From Blastomussa wellsi (Eukaryota; Cnidaria; Anthozoa; Scleractinia; Plerogyridae), in contig OX393564.1 of assembly GCA_947652115.1 (NCBI GenBank), positions 5,158,256-5,222,255 on the forward strand: a stretch of DNA of 64,000 nt, given 5' to 3'. A model generated the notes under the pieces. That model saw only the letters and a list, made by a program, of their open reading frames with translations, ran no database searches and was not told the DNA's origin. Of the stretch, positions 38,356 to 51,400 are shown in pieces; positions within the stretch are counted from its first letter, which is position 1, and the number at the start of each line of letters is the position of its first letter. Made by a program: the position numbers and the translations under genes.

Positions 38356-41300
38356 TCATAACTCCATTACAACTCCTACAGGATGAATGTAGAAAGAGAA
38401 TGTTCCAACGTTTCCAAGGGCCTTTTCTAAGGTGCTTCTGACCTGTCAATGAGAAAAGAGAATGGCGTTTAGCAATAGATTCCCAGCATCATGTCTGCTC
38501 CTGTTCACAACCCCTACATGTATATGTCGTATATTTTGCCAAAGCTAGCCTGCGAACAAGCTCACTAGTAAGGAAGTATAGGGAAAAACTAAAACCGGAA
38601 AGCCGAATGTCCTCCAGCTTGCGCTCTGCTTACAAATGTTCGCCCAATGGGGATGCCAACCTCGTTCCTGGGGTCCTCTCCTTCTCGTCCTCTGGAGTGC
38701 GCGCTCCAGTAGACAGAAAGGAGAGGACCCTGGGAACAAGGTTACAGGGATGCCCCAAAAACGAGCCCATAGGCGGCACTAGCTCTTTCTATGAACCGTA
38801 CAAACAACATCACTTCAAATTATAGGGGTTTCTATGGGACTTCTGACAATAAATTCATGGAGGTAGTTATAGCGATGTTTCCTGTGACGTCACCCATTGT
38901 TTATGCCAACCAGAACCCAATTGGCTGCTTAGACAATGACTTTTTTTGTGCTGTGGTTGGCAAATTTGAATGTCAAAAGAAATGTGACATCAATGTTTGT
39001 AAACAAGAAATAACGCTATACAGTATACGTGGAAATTCTTAATCCATTAATTAGTGTGTTCTTGCTTCTAATGTGGTTATTTTACCAATCTAAGGTGATT
39101 CATGACTCTCTATTCACAATTTTCACGCATAACTACCTTCACACATCCTTTGTCAGAACCCCCATACCCTTATTATTTGAAACCATGTTGTTGTACGGTA
39201 AACAGAGAGATCTTGGGCTGCCTGTGGCTATCCCAGTTCCAGTTCAACAATTAGACATTTATTGCATGTTTACCTTTAATGAGTGTCCAAAGTCACAGTA
39301 TACCCACAACTCGTCTTGCATTCTCTGCAAAAAGGCACCTTGTTTCATTATCTTAGCTTCCAATATCAATTCTGTTTAACAACTACACTACGAGTGTGAG
39401 TTTTCTATGAGCGAATAATCAACGAGGCGCAGCTGAGTTGACTATCGCTCATAGAAAACGAGGGCGAATAGTCTGATTGTTACATTCAAAAAGCTACAAT
39501 TTTAAGTTTTAAATTTTTAGGGATGGACCATTATATTTTTGAGGGGGGGGTTGGGCAAATACCAAAAAAAAATTCCTGCACAGCAAAAGTGGAGAAAAAA
39601 AAATTCATGCACAGTGGGCCAAGGGGAAAAAAAATTCGAGCAAGCCTTCCTGTAAGACCAAATGAAAAACTAATCTGTAATTTTTGTCATCATTTTATTT
39701 CAACTACCAAAAATGCTCTGTAATTATTTGTATAATTCACCTCTTTGTGTTTCATATCATATAATAAATATATTATTTCCATCTATCTCTTGTATTAAAA
39801 CATTTCAATGAATCTGGTATAAAATATAACATTCATGTCAAAAAATATCATTTTTGAGCTCTTGTATTGAAATTTATGTCAAGATATATCTATTAATAAA
39901 TAAACAACTATTATGAAATATTGTTCACAGTTTGAAAATTATGAACACAATTATCAAAAACAATTGGGAAAGTGGTTTTCAACAACCAAAAATACTTTGT
40001 AATATTATTTGTAAAATAATTCACCCTTTTGTGTTTTGCATCATAGTAAAGAATATCATAAATATCTCTTGTATTAACACATAAATTTGAGCCATTTCAC
40101 TGAATCTGGTATAAAATATAAAATCCATGTCAAAAAATATCATTAGTTGTTTTTTTTACAGTGACTATGGGAACTGAAACTTGTTTTGCTTGAATTTCTG
40201 GATTTTAAGACTGTCTATTTTTGAATTAATAATAGAAATTATTATTTTTCACATATTAAAATTTTACTATTAGAATTTTAATATTATTGCTGTAAAATAA
40301 TTTTTGTACATATTTTTTACTCTCACTAAAGTTTTCTATTGAAACCGATGGGGAAAAAAAAAATTCGTGCACAAACTTAAGGTGCTAAAAAAAATTCTTG
40401 CACAACCCAAAGACGAAAAAAAAAATTCTTAACAAGACAAAATTGCCCAACCCCCCCCTCAAAAATATAATGGTCCATCCCTTAGAGCCAAAAACAAGAA
40501 AAATCTTCCTTTTAAAGAGCAACGCGTGCACAATAATTTCCAACGGTGAATACAAAACAGTGGGAGAACCAACCAGATTCATGGATTTCCATTAGAACAC
40601 AACTGAGTTTCTTCTAAATAATTATAACCATTAGTAGAAACTCAGCTGTGTTCTATAGGATTTTAAACACATTTTCTAGAAGAATGCTCACTGTAAAATT
40701 ACCAACCTGAAGCTTTGCATTACAGTAGGGAAGGTGACCTTCTTTGATCAACAAGCACACTTTCTTCCAAAGCTGTGCTAATGTTAAATTCTTTCCTATA
40801 ATATGAAACATGATTCTGATTAAAGATTGAAGTGCAGCCAGGATCAAGATGGGGCATACCGCTGTATTAAAAATGTAGATAAAAACGTTCTTTGCTAAAA
40901 AATCTAAGAAATGAGCTTTCAGATGTCGTGCCACAGCCTTCGAAATTCGTTTATGTGAATTTATGCACGGAAGCGATTCAAAAGTTATGTTGTCCTTCCG
41001 TTCATCAATGGCGTCACGCAACCAATTCTATGCAGACACAACATTCAAGTTGTTAATAAGCCATTCATTCTCTCCAACAAGAATTTCCTTCCCCTAAATT
41101 CAGACCATCTAATAAACATCAACTGAATGATGTCTACAAAATACCCTGTGCTGATTGTTATTGGTCCTACGTATGTGAAACTGGTCATTGTTTTGAAACT
41201 CAAAAGATAGAACATATCAGGAATGTGAAAGCTCATGCTAGTGGCTAAAACATTACAAAACATGCTTCTCTTGGTCATATGAACATCGTATTGACAAAGG

Positions 41301-44300
41301 CTCTTTCTGTGCATGTAAAACAATCTTGGTACACTTTTTCTGTCAAGCATGTTGACAATAATTTTCAAGCTACTCCCTAATCAGTACTCTATTCATTTAA
41401 AAAATAGCTTACCAATGAATGCCTTTTTTACTTTTGTATTGTTCTTCACATTATTCGATCTCACCTTATTGTGTACTATATTTTAGACCAAATATTTTCT
41501 TTATTCCACTTTTATCTGACAGCTGAAAGCTCATTTCTTATATATTTTTAATAAATTTTCTGTATAGTCATCTCTACCAGATTTAGATTTTAGCAGCATG
41601 CGTGTCTATTAACACATGAAAACTTGTTTGTTTTTGCAATGTTTTTTTTGGAAGTCTACATACACAAAAAGAAATGTAAAAGGTGCGGGATGTACATTTG
41701 GTTCAGTCCCCATCCCCCCTCAAAAAGAAGAATTAAAAAAGAAATTCATATCATAGCACTGCACTCTATATCAATGCCACTTGATAAAGTTTTAGATCAA
41801 TTTCTAACATAATTTCTCATGGACAACTTTCAGACAGCCTCTGTTTCAAATGGCCTATCTGATTAAGTTGACAGATCGAACTAAATTATGTGTTTATTCC
41901 TTGTTTGCATCCTTTACATTCTTGTTGCCACCCAGATGAGCAGAACAATTTGCAAAGGGAATTATCAGATGATCTGAAATGAGTGGCAACAAGGCCTTTT
42001 ACAAACACATTAGATGAATCCGTCTTTTGCATGAAGAGAAAGAGGCAGAGTTGATACCGCAACTGTCAGAAGGCGAGAACTTGACAATGTCACTCTCACT
42101 GACAGAAGTTACACTTTGATTGGCCAAAAACTACCAATTGAAAACACTGAATTTTCAACTGGCAATGGTACAGCATGCATCATAATTTGCAAAAGAATGT
42201 TCACAAAACATATTTTGCCGGAACAAATCTTTTGTTGCGATCAACCTTTCAACAACCTGAAACCTGGTAGTGATTTTTAGAGTCAACTAACGGTAAATGT
42301 GAAGAAGAGCTCCCCAAAAAACCTGTTGGCCAACAGTTGGCCGTCTCTTGGCCGTTTGTCAGTCAACTGTCGGCCGACAGTTGGCCGACAGTCGACCGAC
42401 AAACGGCTGGCAGCTTTAATCAAAAGTGTCGGCCGACAGTCCACTGACAAATGGCCAACAGTCGGCCAACTGTTGGTGACCTGTCAGTGAAGTGTTGATA
42501 AGTTGTCGGTTACAACGTCTCGTAAACATTACCTTATTTATTTATTTATCCATAAAAGTGAATTGAAAAGATACACTGCACACTGTATGGGAAACTTTAG
42601 TATGTATAGTTGTAGAAACCAATCCTAATGCGAGTAGAAAGATTGTGAAAAGCAATAACACTAATCAGTATCATTGTTGGTCCAAGTTTAGTTGATCAGC
42701 TAGTTGTTGTTGTTTCTCAGTTCAAGGTCAAAGCTTACTCATATTTACCATCTGTCTGTTTGGTTTCTCAGTTTCTTAGAGATAGTCGATAATTAAAAAA
42801 GTAATAATTTATAAGGCACTGGTGAATACCTTTTAGTGAATTATTTATTGCACACACAATCCATTTTCCACGCTGATGATAATTCAGTTTATGCAGTTCC
42901 TTCACTTGCTTAAGCTTTGTGTCTTTAAGTTTTTCCAAACTGAGTTCTTTCCCCTTTCTTTTCCTGCAGTTAACATGTGGAGGGCTTGCACACCAAAGCT
43001 ACATGGCATTATAAAAAAATAACTATGTATTAAACATTATTTGTTGAAAAGGGAAAAGCTATAAGATCATTTAGAAATATGCTTCAAACAACAACCAAGA
43101 AGTAACAAAATTACCGTAAGGCATTTTAGGTCATTTTAGTTATAAAGTATGCTATATCGTCACATGATTTTTTCTGTAAGTTATCTTTTACCGATCCTCA
43201 GAAATAGTAGAATCTTCAGAAAATCCTACAAAATTGAAAGCTTATAAATAACAAATAAAATAACACATATGCACGTGATATGAAAATTATTTCTCTTCCA
43301 AAGTTCATCTCAATATATTGCTTCAGTTGTGAGATATCAAGTTGAAAGGTCTTAGAGAAGCCCACTATCTAATTTGCACTTAACCCTTTAACCCACAAGA
43401 GTGCTAATTGGCACGTAAGGTCATAACTTGGTCAATATTTGTCCAATTAATTTGAATTTTTTGTCTTGGATAGATCTGCATTTTAAAGCCAAAAAATTGC
43501 ACCTCCCCCATATTGAGACTTGATTAACCACCCCTATAACTTTTGAAACTTTTTGCCTGATACATCTGTGACATGTGACATACCGGTAACTGAAATTAAC
43601 CACTTCACTGAGAGCTGAAAAATAAGATATATTTTAGGGATATATCCACTATAGATGGAGATAAACAACATTTTTAATGTTTTTCTTTTTGATGATTAAA
43701 CTTGTCTAATTTTGTAACTTTCTCCTTCTTTGTTTAAGAGTTTTATGGAATTTATGTTCAACACCTTTCAAATGGTGTATCATACATGGATATCTAGTTT
43801 ATATTTTTTAATTTATGAAAAATGAATGGTTACATCAATCTCTAAGTTATCTAATCATTAGTCTAGTTACCATAACTGTATAGTTTGTATCACTTACTGA
43901 TTTAGCCAATGGATTTAGCTCCTCTAGTGGCAGCTTGTTCTTTTCACCGCTTTCATGGCCTGTACTAAATAACTTTGGTCTGTGTCTCTCTAGTCTTGGA
44001 AGATAACTAAACTTTTGCGCATCACATGATCTCTGCACACCAATTCCTTCATCAAAGCCCTTGTGATTACACTCTTCTTGTTGGTGTTTTAAGCATGGCT
44101 TTCCAGAATATTTTGGTGAAAACTCCAGCAAATGACTTCTCTCTGGTAATACGTCTAACCTTTCATGGCGAAGTGATGTACTTGAATTAGAAACTGAAAT
44201 CTGGGACAGCTCAGGTGGGTGGAACTTAAAGTGCATTGGTATTAAGTTTTGGCTGTCTACAAACAAAGAAGCAATTACATGTATTTGAGAAAAATCTGTT

Positions 44301-45374
44301 ATTTTATTATCTAAAGTAATACATTATTTATAAAAAACAGAAATTTAACAATAAGGGCATATAATTATGTCAGTGATGAAAAAACGTCAACACACCCCCA
44401 AGAAAAAACACACCAGACAAAGAACCCCTGGGATTTTTACGTGGCAAAAGCTTAATTAACATTGAATACTAAAACCTTTGGCACAACATGTCTAAAGGAT
44501 GAGAGCTATGCATATAGGTTTTTCTTTTCCTTGAGGGAAGTTATTAAGTGCTATGAAGGGAGCACTTTGAAGAGTAGGCAGCTGTGAGCTTCTTTATCAC
44601 AACCTGGTTGCTATGACCAGAGCAACTGAAGACATACAATCAAGCAACTGGTGGAATTGCTGTAATCGCCTGCTTGTTTTGAAACCACTGCATACCCTAA
44701 ATAACTTGTGAATCTGACAGTGTGAAATTGTGAGGCCATTATTCCAACACTCCTAAAAGGTGAAATTGTAATTCTGACACCCCCCACATAAGGTAAATTA
44801 CAAATCTTACACCCCCACATAAGGTATTAAAATAATATTGTGATGTGACAGGGTAAAATTGGGAAGCCATTATTTCAACACTCCAGATAGGGTCAAATAG
44901 TGATTATGATAACTCTCATCTACTCTATATTTCAGACTAGGTTCCGTTTGGAACTTACTGAAATAAGCCTTCCACCGGGGGGGGGGAGGGGTGGGGTGTA
45001 GATAGACAGCAGGTCTGCTGTCTGTATTTTGTAAAATTCATCCCCCGTAAACTGGATTTACACTTACCATACCATGGCTTAAATTCTTCAGGAGAAACAA
45101 GTCTTATTGTACAAGAGTCGCGATTGTCTAGAAGCAAATTTCTTGCGATGTCAACAGGCGCTGGAGAGATTCCAGCTGAGCAATTATCACACTCCAAACC
45201 TGATTGATATACGATAACGCCATTATCAGATCCCATAAAGACAAGCGTGTGTCCTTCTGTAAAGCATCAAAGTGTGTATCCGAGCACACAATATATCATC
45301 TAGCCGATGTGACTTGTTGGAAATCGTAAAAAATCCGGCGTTTTACTTGGAGAGAGGAAAGTTGCAGCTTCCAT
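38356..45374 (-). CDS. Unrecognised conserved-looking 306-residue protein
   Basis: Six exons, 45347-45374, 45068-45256, 43898-44256, 42830-42998, 40707-40795 and 38356-38442, all with GT-AG borders and phases that close exactly to a 306-residue frame ending in TGA. The first exon is only 28 bp (MEAATFLSP plus one base). The N-terminal part, KGHTLVFMGSDNGVIVYQ, reads like a beta-strand-rich segment. The middle (exon 3) is Ser/Pro/His-rich and low in order. Exon 4 has a basic cluster (NCRKRKGKELSLEKLK) and a charged helix. The C-terminal 80 residues (GKWIVCAINNSLKGKNLTLA, LWKKVCLLIKEGHLPYCNAK, TFSFYIHPVGVVMEL) look like a small folded domain. I do not recognise the family. No signal peptide or membrane segment is seen. 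It is divergent from NECAP with 67 bp between the two ATGs. Introns hold several mobile elements. Confidence 0.75.
38659..38743. repeat. Short foldback repeat
   Basis: AACCTCGTTCCTGGGGTCCT pairs with AGGACCCTGGGAACAAGGTT with one or two mismatches around a GAGTGCGCGCTC centre. It is non-coding. Confidence 0.7.
39400..39459. repeat. Short palindrome GTTTTCTATGAGCGA
   Basis: GTTTTCTATGAGCGA and TCGCTCATAGAAAAC are exact inverted copies about 30 bp apart, just left of the TIR transposon. It is probably a small MITE remnant. Confidence 0.6.
39520..40481. mobile_element. Non-autonomous DNA transposon with 39-bp perfect TIRs
   Basis: The ends are perfect inverted repeats of 39 bp, beginning GGGATGGACCATTATATTTT and including an eight-G tract. 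TTA flanks both sides, a likely 3-bp target duplication. Subterminal AAAAAAATTC(N)TGCACA boxes occur two to three times at each end in opposite orientations. The 962-bp body is AT-rich and codes for nothing. GGG ends with a TWA-type target site suggest the PIF/Harbinger group, but this is inference. It sits between exons 5 and 6 of the unrecognised gene. Confidence 0.85.
41086..41385 (+). mobile_element. Penelope-like GIY-YIG endonuclease relic
   Basis: The plus-strand frame from about 41128 reads DVYKIPCADCYWSYVCETGH, then KIEHIRNVKAHASG, a stop, and further residues to DNNFQATP. VYKIPCADC...YVxETGxxxExRxKEH is the GIY-YIG nuclease signature of Penelope-like retroelements, with a stop and lost residues. 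It lies in an intron of the unrecognised minus-strand gene, in the opposite orientation. Confidence 0.7.
42324..42505. repeat. GTCGGCCGACAGTTGGCC palindromic repeat
   Basis: GGCCGAC, GGCCAAC and their complements recur about fifteen times over 180 bp in both orientations, so the stretch can form several alternative hairpins. It is in the intron between exons 4 and 5 of the unrecognised minus-strand gene. Confidence 0.75.
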
Positions 45375-45441
45375 TTTGAAATATCACCCAATCCTTTTCG
45401 CGCTGACGGAGAGGAGTCTGGGTTGATGTTCTATTTTCAAC
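45375..45441. promoter_or_regulatory. Bidirectional promoter region between the unknown gene and NECAP
   Basis: Only 67 bp separate the start codons of two divergent genes, so transcription start sites must overlap or the cores must be shared. The stretch is GC-richer than its surroundings and has no clear TATA box. It is inferred from gene positions, not from a recognised site. Confidence 0.6.
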
Positions 45442-48400
45442 ATGGACGATTATGAGAGCGTTCTGTGTGTCAAAAATGAATGTTTTATTTACAAGATTCC
45501 TCCTAGAACAAGCAACCGTGGCTACAGGTAATTTGCTACGTTCCTTGAGTATATTTTCCCTTCTGAATTAACTAGATCATTAGTGAAGAATTAGATAAAT
45601 TTTCTGATTAGTCCATTTAGAGTTGGGGGATCCGCATCTGCTTGCCGTCAAAGCCGCTTGAGTGTTTTCCTTCCTGTTTGCCTTTTTGATCTAAGCAAAT
45701 ATTAAACGAGGAAATATACAGAATCCGGATTTAACGTTTGAAAATCTGTGGTTAAAACAACGGACAGAGTTTATTTTTTTTGTAATTGCCATCACATTAA
45801 AATATCCAGTTGCCAAGTGCATGTGGTCAATATTCGAATTATTTATAACATCTACGCAACAGAATATTTTAAGATGAGCTTTAAATTTGAGATTTTAATG
45901 AATTTGTTTTTTATTTTATAGCCCATCTGCATGTACGTAACGTGCCTTGCTAGTTGTTAATTGAGAGTATAAATTACCATTGATCATGATGACCAAATTA
46001 TTGAGGGCATAAACTTACACATTAGCTTTCCCAGGGTTTTGGCCACAGAGGCTAATCCCTGGGATAAAGAGGGGAGCCTACAGCATGCATAGAACATGTG
46101 TCCCAAGTAGAATCATTGCAACTTGCAGCAGGAAAGGATTTTGAAACCAAAATCCCTGGTTTGGATAAAATTTTTTGTGACATAATAACATCCATATCTT
46201 TTATTGCAAGAAGTTTAACAGACCACGGAACAAACAGACACTGATGTTAGAATATGAACTGTGAAATAAGCCTTGGATTTATACTATTTAAATTTAAAAG
46301 ATCTTTGTTACGTTAGACTCAGATTTTAGATAGGCTTATTTCAGAGTTTTTCTACAGGTGTATTTTCATAAGGGTGGGGCTTACATGTGAATGGAATTTA
46401 CTTCTAAAAAAGCCATCAAAATGCAATTAAGAACAGTATGGTGATGTGAGTTCCAAACTGAAATTGTCATACTCTATTTGTTCAGCAGTGTTAATTAGTT
46501 TATTTAATATTTACTTTTCCTAGGGCAGCTGACTGGAAACTTGATCAACCTGATTGGACTGGACGGTTAAGGGTATGTGCTAAGGGAAAAGAATGCTACA
46601 TCAAGATTGAAGATAAGACTAGTGGTGAGTGAAATCTACAGCTGCAAACCATTTTCCAAGTCAGATCTGCTTGTGATTCATTATTGATTGGTCAGTAACA
46701 TAATCCTGATTCCTTATTGTTTTCGGAACATAGCAGATGGCAGGTAGGGGATACTAATACATGTCTGATATTGCTCTGTGCTAAATAACATTCCAGATAG
46801 CTGAAATCATGCCAGTTAGCTTATATGACGTATGGACAATCTTCAAATAGCACTACAGACAACAGTTTGCCGAAATTGTGTATTAGTTAGCAGTTAATAG
46901 CACTGATCGACTGGTTAGCTCTTATATAATAATATTGTAAAGTTTGCGAGCACAGTATATTATATACAGTGCAACTCTGAATGGTATTTGGCCTGGACTC
47001 GGATGGCTTGGGGTCGTATTTGAATTGGCCAAACTATAAACTCACTAGGAAACCAACAAAAGCTACTGGAAGAAGAGAGTGATTGATGAGCAGAAATACA
47101 ATTTTATTACTGTGGGAGGCATGGTGACCGAAAGGTTAGCTCACTGGACTCTGGATCGATGGTCCTAGTTCGAGCCGTGGCTTGGGTACTGCATTGTGTT
47201 CTTGGGCAAAGCACTTAGCTCTCACAGTGCCTCTCTCCACCCAGGTGTATAAATGGGTACCAGTACCATGCTGGAGGGTTATAGCTACAGCTCAGTTGCA
47301 CTTGAGAGAGAAAAAGTTCCTGATTTCCAGGGCTCAAAAATAGGAAAACTGTCGTGTTGTCCAGTAGAAAGACAAGGAACTTTTAATGCTCTCTTGTCCA
47401 TTGAGAAAGGTTTCCGGAAAGTCAACTTACAACTAAATCATGATTTTAAAATAAATGTAAGTGGACTAGGAAGTGAAACTTGTCCTGGACCAGCAAAAAG
47501 AGCTGCTTGCCTGAAGGAAAGCTGGGATTCAAGTTTATTTTTGAGCTTGATTTGTCAAAACTGTCCATCTCTCAAGGACATCTAAAGTTTAGGTATTCTG
47601 CAGTGACGAGTATAATTTATATAGATATATATATATATTTGAAGTAAATAAAGTTTGTATTTTGTTTTGTTATTTGTAGTGACCTGGTAATAAAAAAGAC
47701 AATGGTTGACATATAGTGGTCTTTAGTGGTTTTATTTAGCCTGATATGTTTTGTTTTAATTCTTGTTTGTTCAGGTGAGCTGTTTGCTAAGTGTCCTGTT
47801 GATGACTACCCTGGCATGGCAGTGGAAGGTGTTTTAGACAGCAGTCGTTACTTTGTCCTCAAAATTGTTGATGAGACTGGTATGTGAGTGTTAAGGGCTA
47901 TATGTTTTCTGAAGTAAACTTTTTTCACTGTGATAATAAAAGTGGTTTACGATCAACTGGGTTTTTTCTCATAGCCGACATGGTGATAAAGCTTTCATTT
48001 ATTTTGTTGCGTTGTCTATAAATCTATCTGTTTTTCAGTTAAATACTTCTTCTTTTTTTTCTGAAACAAAGTATATTATTTGGTCAGTTATTCTATTTTT
48101 TCATTCAATTGTAATTCAGTCATTTGGTCATTCATTGATTACTTTCCTTCCTTCCTTCATTTTCCCTCAATAAGTGACCTTCCTTTCTTCCTGTATTCCT
48201 TCTACTGGTATCATTCACTGGCTTACTATTTCCTCATTATGACATAATGTTCAACATTGTCATTGATAAACACGGCAGATAAATTCTGATCCCCGACAGG
48301 ATTTGAATCCATGACCTCCCAGATTACCGGTCGGGCTCTCTGACCAACTGAGCTACGAGAACTCCTTGTGAACTAAGGCCATTTACTAGGTTCATATATG

Positions 48401-51400
48401 ACACACATCCTGTATACTGGTAAATGGCCTTAGCTCACCAGGAGTTCTCGTAGCTCAGTTGGTTAGAGCATCCGACCAGTAATCTGGAAGGTCATGGGTT
48501 CAAATCCTGTCGGGGACTCAGAATTTTTTTTTGTCCCACGTTTATGTCATAACTGGTCATTTTCATCTTTATCAATATTATCATTGTGTACTGATTGAGT
48601 TAATTACTAATTAAAATATTTATCATACGATGTAACTGTCATGATAATGATATGACTACTACAATAATTATATGCACGAGCTGGAGTTACAAAGGTTGAA
48701 AGTTCAACGTAACATCATCAGAAATCAAAGAGTTTCATAATAATGTCTGATCTCTCAGCTCTTCTTGTTGCAGGTCGCCATGCATTCATTGGAATGGGTT
48801 TCCAAGATAGAGGAGATAGCTTTGATTTCAATGTAGCATTGCAAGATCACTTCAAGTATGTTCATTTGTATGAATTTTTATCAGGATCATCATTAACATG
48901 TTGAAGGTTCATTCTGTTTACTGAATGATATTTTGAAATTTTTCCAATACTGAAAATCCCCACATGCTTGGGTCACTGCAACATTTAAATTTAGAACAAA
49001 CAGTAATTACTGTCTGAGACAAACTAAATATAAAGTGGAAAATGTTTTCTCATGTGTCACTGGACCTGAGGCAGGATTTAGGTCATGTGACACAAAAAGT
49101 GGATGGCTCCATTTGGAAAACAGGACAACATCATTGACCAACTTGCTGAGTACGTCTTTTGTATTCACTTTGCTTTGCAAATGCCTTGAAGGTCTTTTGA
49201 ATGATATTACCCCGCATTAGCCTCCATTGCAAGCTAGTTTTAGTCCACTGCCAAGAATACGCTGGCATTAACCTTAACTTCAACCAAGGCCTATTTCTTG
49301 AGTATAGTTCCCCCCCCCCCCCCTCCCCCAGATGAAATTAAGAGCATTCACTGCCATCATTGAAGTGTTAGTTACACCTGATTGGTTTCCCTTCAACACA
49401 ATAACTAAATGCACTTAATAATTCTGATGTTCAAGCTTTTTTAATTTGCAGTATAAAAACTGATTTTCCCCCCAGCAAAATGGCTCTATTGATACTTAAT
49501 TCTTCGACATTTTATGTTGATTGCATAGATGGATGAAAAAGAGTGAACAAATTGCTGCAGAAGCTGAACAGCCTGATCTTACACCAAAGTTAGACCTCAG
49601 TTTTAAAGAAGGTCAAACGATCCATATTAACCTAGGGGTGAGTATTTCATCCCCTGGGACTAAAGAAGATTGTGGAATACTCACTTGGATTACAAAGTAA
49701 AGCAAACAGGCTTATTTATGGCCAAGATATAGATGGCATACTTACCAGCTTTTTCTGAATCAAAGGTGTGAGATTTTAATCAGGGTTTTCAAAGACGCCC
49801 TGGTCATTTCCGAAGTCGTCTGAAGATTCCTGAGTTCGTTCAGAACACTTTGGAAGATTTCCAGCACCCGGTTCCAGGATGTGTTTTGTCAAACAAAGTC
49901 ATACTTTTTCCTTTTAAAATCGGGGAATTCAGGTGCAGTAAACAATAGTCAAGAGTACTTTCAAAAAGGAACTACGACACAATATTTCAAGTCATTTCTT
50001 TGACAACCTAAATTACCCCCAAAAACGCCAAAGGAGTGATACTAAATCAAAAAGGAACAAGGATGGCTGAGGATGGAGAAGATTGACAGAAACTGATTGG
50101 AAATGAGGAACTGTGACATAGCTCCTTTAAATCCCATATATGTCAGGCTTTTCAGGTCATCTTTTGATGTTGTAATGTAAGATAAAGCTTTGGAGTTACA
50201 TTGGCCTCACGGTAAGTGGACTGGATTCCTGGTTTGAGTCCTGTGAGGTTTCTTGTCTTGCGTTCTTGGACAAGACACCTGACTCAAACACTGCCTCTTT
50301 ACATCCAAGTGTCTAGTACATGGATACCAAAACGTTTGATTTTCTGGGGCATCCTGGCAATTTTTTCCAAGGCTTAGCCTATTCATTATGACAACTAGTA
50401 CTTCTTTATGCTATAGGATCTGGAGTTTAGGACCAGCCTTGTGACTCAATGAGTTCTGCAGAAGTCTTTCCTTTTCTTTCCATGTTAAATGTTGTCATCC
50501 TTTTGTAATCTTCCAGAATCGTGAGCCTGGTTCAAGTGCAACAAGTCGACCTAAACCTGGTATGTCCATTGCAGCTGGTGGTCTTGGTGTGATTCCCCCT
50601 CCCCCTGGAGGTATGGCACCCAAGCTAGCCCCACCCCCTGGCACAGGGGCATCACCTGCATCAGTGAAGAGAACAGTTCAACATTCTCAACCTCAAGCAT
50701 CCTTCCCCGACATGGGAGCTTTTGGTTCCAGTTCAACAGTTCAACAACAAAGTCAACAACAGAAAACAACATCAGATTGGGGAGATTTTACCTCAGCATC
50801 AGGGTATGTGACATCTGTTAGTCATTTATCTGTGAACTCCATTTCACTTTTCTTGTGGTGCTTTTCATTATGCTGTACAAGTTGTCCCTTGATAAAGATG
50901 AATTGTTCATTAATGACACAAGCATGAGACAAAGAAAAATCTGACCCTTCCCCCCCCCCCTACAGTATTAAAACCCATGACCTCACATATACAGGTTGCC
51001 ATCTTTAATATTTATGACCCTTGTTGCTTTCGGCATTGCTGATCCTAGCAGTTTGCAGGACGCTTGTCACATATGACCCAAGTAAATGGCCTAGCACGCT
51101 ACGAGTTCTCTGTTGCTCATGATCAATTGCTTAGAACGTCCAACCAGTAATCTGGGAGGTCGTGGGTTTGAATCCTGTTGGGGACTCGAATTTTAGCGTT
51201 ATAAGCAGCAGAAGATCACCAAAAACCCCTGAAGCTGGAGATGAACCATCTTTTATATTTATCACACACTCACGTTTTCTTACTTTAAAGTTTGTGGATA
51301 AGAAAAGAAAAACTGTTCAGTGTTGTGTGTAGTCGACAAATCCACCATACTTATTCCATGGTCTATACCCTCATTCACCATAGCTTTACCAATGCGAGAA

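Noticed and set aside
40653..41021. Continuous minus-strand 122-codon protein as a gene of its own
   Set aside because: Its second part overlaps the well-supported exon 40707-40795, which splices in phase; its end reads through the donor into the intron.
43847..44266. Single-exon gene of 139 codons on the minus strand
   Set aside because: It is exon 3 of the six-exon unknown gene plus read-through into flanking introns.
48442..48519. A functional tRNA gene
   Set aside because: The tRNA-like body recurs in several places with the same non-tRNA flank, and the anticodon stem is not cleanly paired; SINE is the better reading.
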